Source: Hydractinia symbiolongicarpus
Taxonomy: Eukaryota > Cnidaria > Hydrozoa > Anthoathecata > Hydractiniidae
DNA length: 64,000 nt
Direction of reading: 5' to 3'
Assembly (NCBI RefSeq): GCF_029227915.1
Contig: NC_079876.1
Coordinates: 17,670,001 to 17,734,000 of the forward strand
The notes beneath the pieces are model-generated. The model was not told the DNA's origin. It was given only the letters and a program-made list of their open reading frames with translations, and ran no database searches. Made by a program: the position numbers and the translations under genes. Within the stretch, counting starts at the first letter, position 1. Each line of letters starts with the position of its first letter. Shown here piece after piece: positions 63,182 to 64,000 of the stretch.

Positions 63182-63208
63182 ATCCGGGTTCGATTCCCGG
63201 CCGACGCA
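63182..63208 (+). pseudogene. 3' fragment of a tRNA-Gly
   Basis: Only the T arm and acceptor 3' strand remain (27 nt), fused to spacer AATACGAAA. Confidence 0.85.
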
Positions 63209-63413
63209 TTTGGCTGTTAGATTTCATGTTCTAGTCTATTAAATTCAGTTTTTGTGGTTCCTACTTAAAAGATGATTAGGAGGACAAATTGTTTTTGACA
63301 CTTATTGTTTTCAAGTTGTGAAGACACTAGGGAAATGCATATAATACGTAATATGCCCTTATTTTGATCGTGAAAGTACCTTACCTGCCATAACTCCAAC
63401 AATTCTGCTGTCA

Positions 63414-63485
63414 GCGTCGGTGGTGTAAAGGTTAGCATTGCTGCCTTCCAAGCAATAGATCCGGGTTCGATTCCCGGCCGACGCA
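63414..63485 (+). tRNA. tRNA-Gly(UCC), T28C, with TTTT stop
   Basis: 446-bp duplicate of 62968. Confidence 0.7.
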
Positions 63486-63489
63486 TTTT
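63486..63489 (+). terminator. TTTT directly after a tRNA variant
   Basis: T4 abuts the gene end at 63485; copy of the site at 63040. Confidence 0.6.
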
Positions 63490-63689
63490 GCTACTAGATT
63501 ACATGTTCTAGTCTATTAAATTCAGTACGTGTCGTTTCTACTTTAAAGATGATTAGGAGGGCAACTTGTTTTTGCCAGGATTGTTTTCAAGTTGTGAAGA
63601 CACAAGGGAAATGCATATAATACGAAAAATGTCCTTACTTTGATCGCGAAAGTACCTTACCTGCAATAACTCCAACAATTCTGCTGCCA

Positions 63690-63761
63690 CCGGCGGTGGT
63701 GTAAAGGTTAGTATTGTTGCCTTCCAAGCAATAGATCCGGGTTCGATTCCCGGCCGACGCA
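63690..63761 (+). pseudogene. tRNA-Gly relic, class C
   Basis: Class C acceptor strand and C23T; T arm and tail consensus. Confidence 0.6.
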
Positions 63762-63966
63762 TTTCGCTACTAGATTACATGTTCTAGTCTATTAAATTCA
63801 GTACGTGTCGTTTCTACTTTTAAGATGATTAGGAGGGCAACTTGTTTTTGCCAGGAAATGTTTTCAAGTTGTGAAGACACAAGGGAAATGCATATAATAC
63901 AAAAGATGTCCTTACTTTGATCGCGAAAGTACCTTACCTGCAATAACTCCAACAATTCTGCTGCCA

Positions 63967-64000
63967 CCGGCGGTGGTGTAAAGGTTAGTATTGTTGCCTT
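63967..64000 (+). pseudogene. tRNA-Gly relic, class C, cut by window end
   Basis: First 34 bases of a class C copy (CCGGCGG start, C23T). Confidence 0.6.

Larger units (their letters stand above)
62763..63208 (+). repeat. 446-bp duplication ending in a truncated unit, copy 1
   Basis: Spacer AATACGAAA is joined directly to the T arm of a tRNA at about 63181. Confidence 0.8.
63209..63627 (+). repeat. 446-bp duplication, copy 2
   Basis: Same trailer, CTAGGGAAATG spacer, tRNA variant with GCTGC anticodon stem and GCCAGGATTG spacer as copy 1, offset 446 bp. Confidence 0.8.
1..64000 (+). repeat. Tandem array of about 277-bp units, each with a tRNA-Gly(UCC) gene or relic
   Basis: Successive tRNA first bases fall at 146, 423, 701, 978, 1255, 1532, 1809 and so on, a period of 277 with rare 275-279 steps, from one end of the window to the other and always on the + strand. 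Class V units are usually 276 bp. Neither edge of the array is in the window. Each unit is a 72-bp tRNA followed by a spacer with recurring landmarks: a trailer ending TTCTAGTCTATTAAAT, a GATGATTAGGAGGGCAA or GACAAA block with a T run, GTTTTCAAGTTGTGAAGACA, GCATATAATACGAA, and ACTCCAACAATTCTGCTGTCA just before the gene. Spacers come in several haplotypes that are shuffled relative to the tRNA classes. The array could be described as a tRNA gene cluster or as a tRNA-derived satellite; both descriptions fit the sequence. Confidence 0.98.

Noticed and set aside
1-64000. CRISPR array
   Set aside because: Period 277 bp, repeats and spacers are both homologous between units, and there are no cas genes; the repeated gene is a eukaryotic tRNA.
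1-64000. tRNA-derived SINE insertions
   Set aside because: Units are strictly head to tail, with no A-rich tails, target-site duplications or foreign flanks.
1-64000. Bacterial or organellar tRNA cluster
   Set aside because: No encoded CCA, perfect A and B boxes, and a body typical of eukaryotic nuclear tRNA-Gly(UCC).
1-64000. Transposon, rRNA or 5S genes in the spacers
   Set aside because: Every spacer is a variant of the same roughly 205-bp sequence; nothing foreign was seen.

Overview
The whole 64-kb window is one head-to-tail tandem array. The unit is about 277 bp and each unit carries a 72-bp tRNA-Gly(UCC) gene or a decayed copy on the + strand, plus a spacer of about 205 bp. I located 232 tRNA-like segments by eye: 229 that span the gene, two 3' fragments (49365-49401 and 63182-63208) and one cut by the window edge (63967). 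I see no protein gene, rRNA, transposon or single-copy sequence. Every minus-strand open frame has the same coding phase relative to the repeat and is the antisense of the tRNA plus spacer.

The consensus gene (for example 423-494) folds as a full cloverleaf. It has a 7-bp acceptor stem GCGTCGG/CCGACGC, a 4-bp D stem, anticodon stem GTTGC/GCAAT around the loop CTTCCAA (anticodon UCC, Gly), a 4-nt variable loop, T arm CCGGG-TTCGATT-CCCGG and discriminator A. It has RNA polymerase III A-box (TGGTGTAAAGG) and B-box (GGTTCGATTCC) sequences and no encoded CCA. This is a eukaryotic nuclear tRNA gene. The species cannot be named from this sequence; an animal or another eukaryote with an expanded tRNA-Gly(UCC) family fits.

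About 20 copies match the consensus exactly and about 17 more keep the whole fold. The others fall into recurring lineages, used as class names below. Class A has G19A and T29G. Class G has A58G. Class N has A21G and G22A, often with a changed anticodon. Class C has a palindromic 5' end CCACCGGCGGTGG. Classes D and D2 have a broken T stem. Class V lost one T-stem base. Classes P and P2 have a decayed D arm and T arm. Class M has G12C. Base numbers are standard tRNA numbering.

Layout: 0.1-5.5 kb is a mixed block with a 1,939-bp tandem duplication. 5.7-17.4 kb is a long segment repeated at 37.0-49.0 kb with whole-unit gains and losses. 17.6-31.5 kb is a mosaic of A, V, M and intact units. 32.3-41.8 kb holds two successive copies of a roughly 5-kb, 17-18-unit higher-order repeat. 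51.8-56.9 kb is dominated by a 4-unit higher-order repeat (G-P-N-A, 1,109 bp). 57-64 kb is mixed, with local rearrangements. The pattern is that of a satellite evolving by unequal exchange, with many crossovers inside the tRNA gene, while a minority of copies stay structurally perfect.
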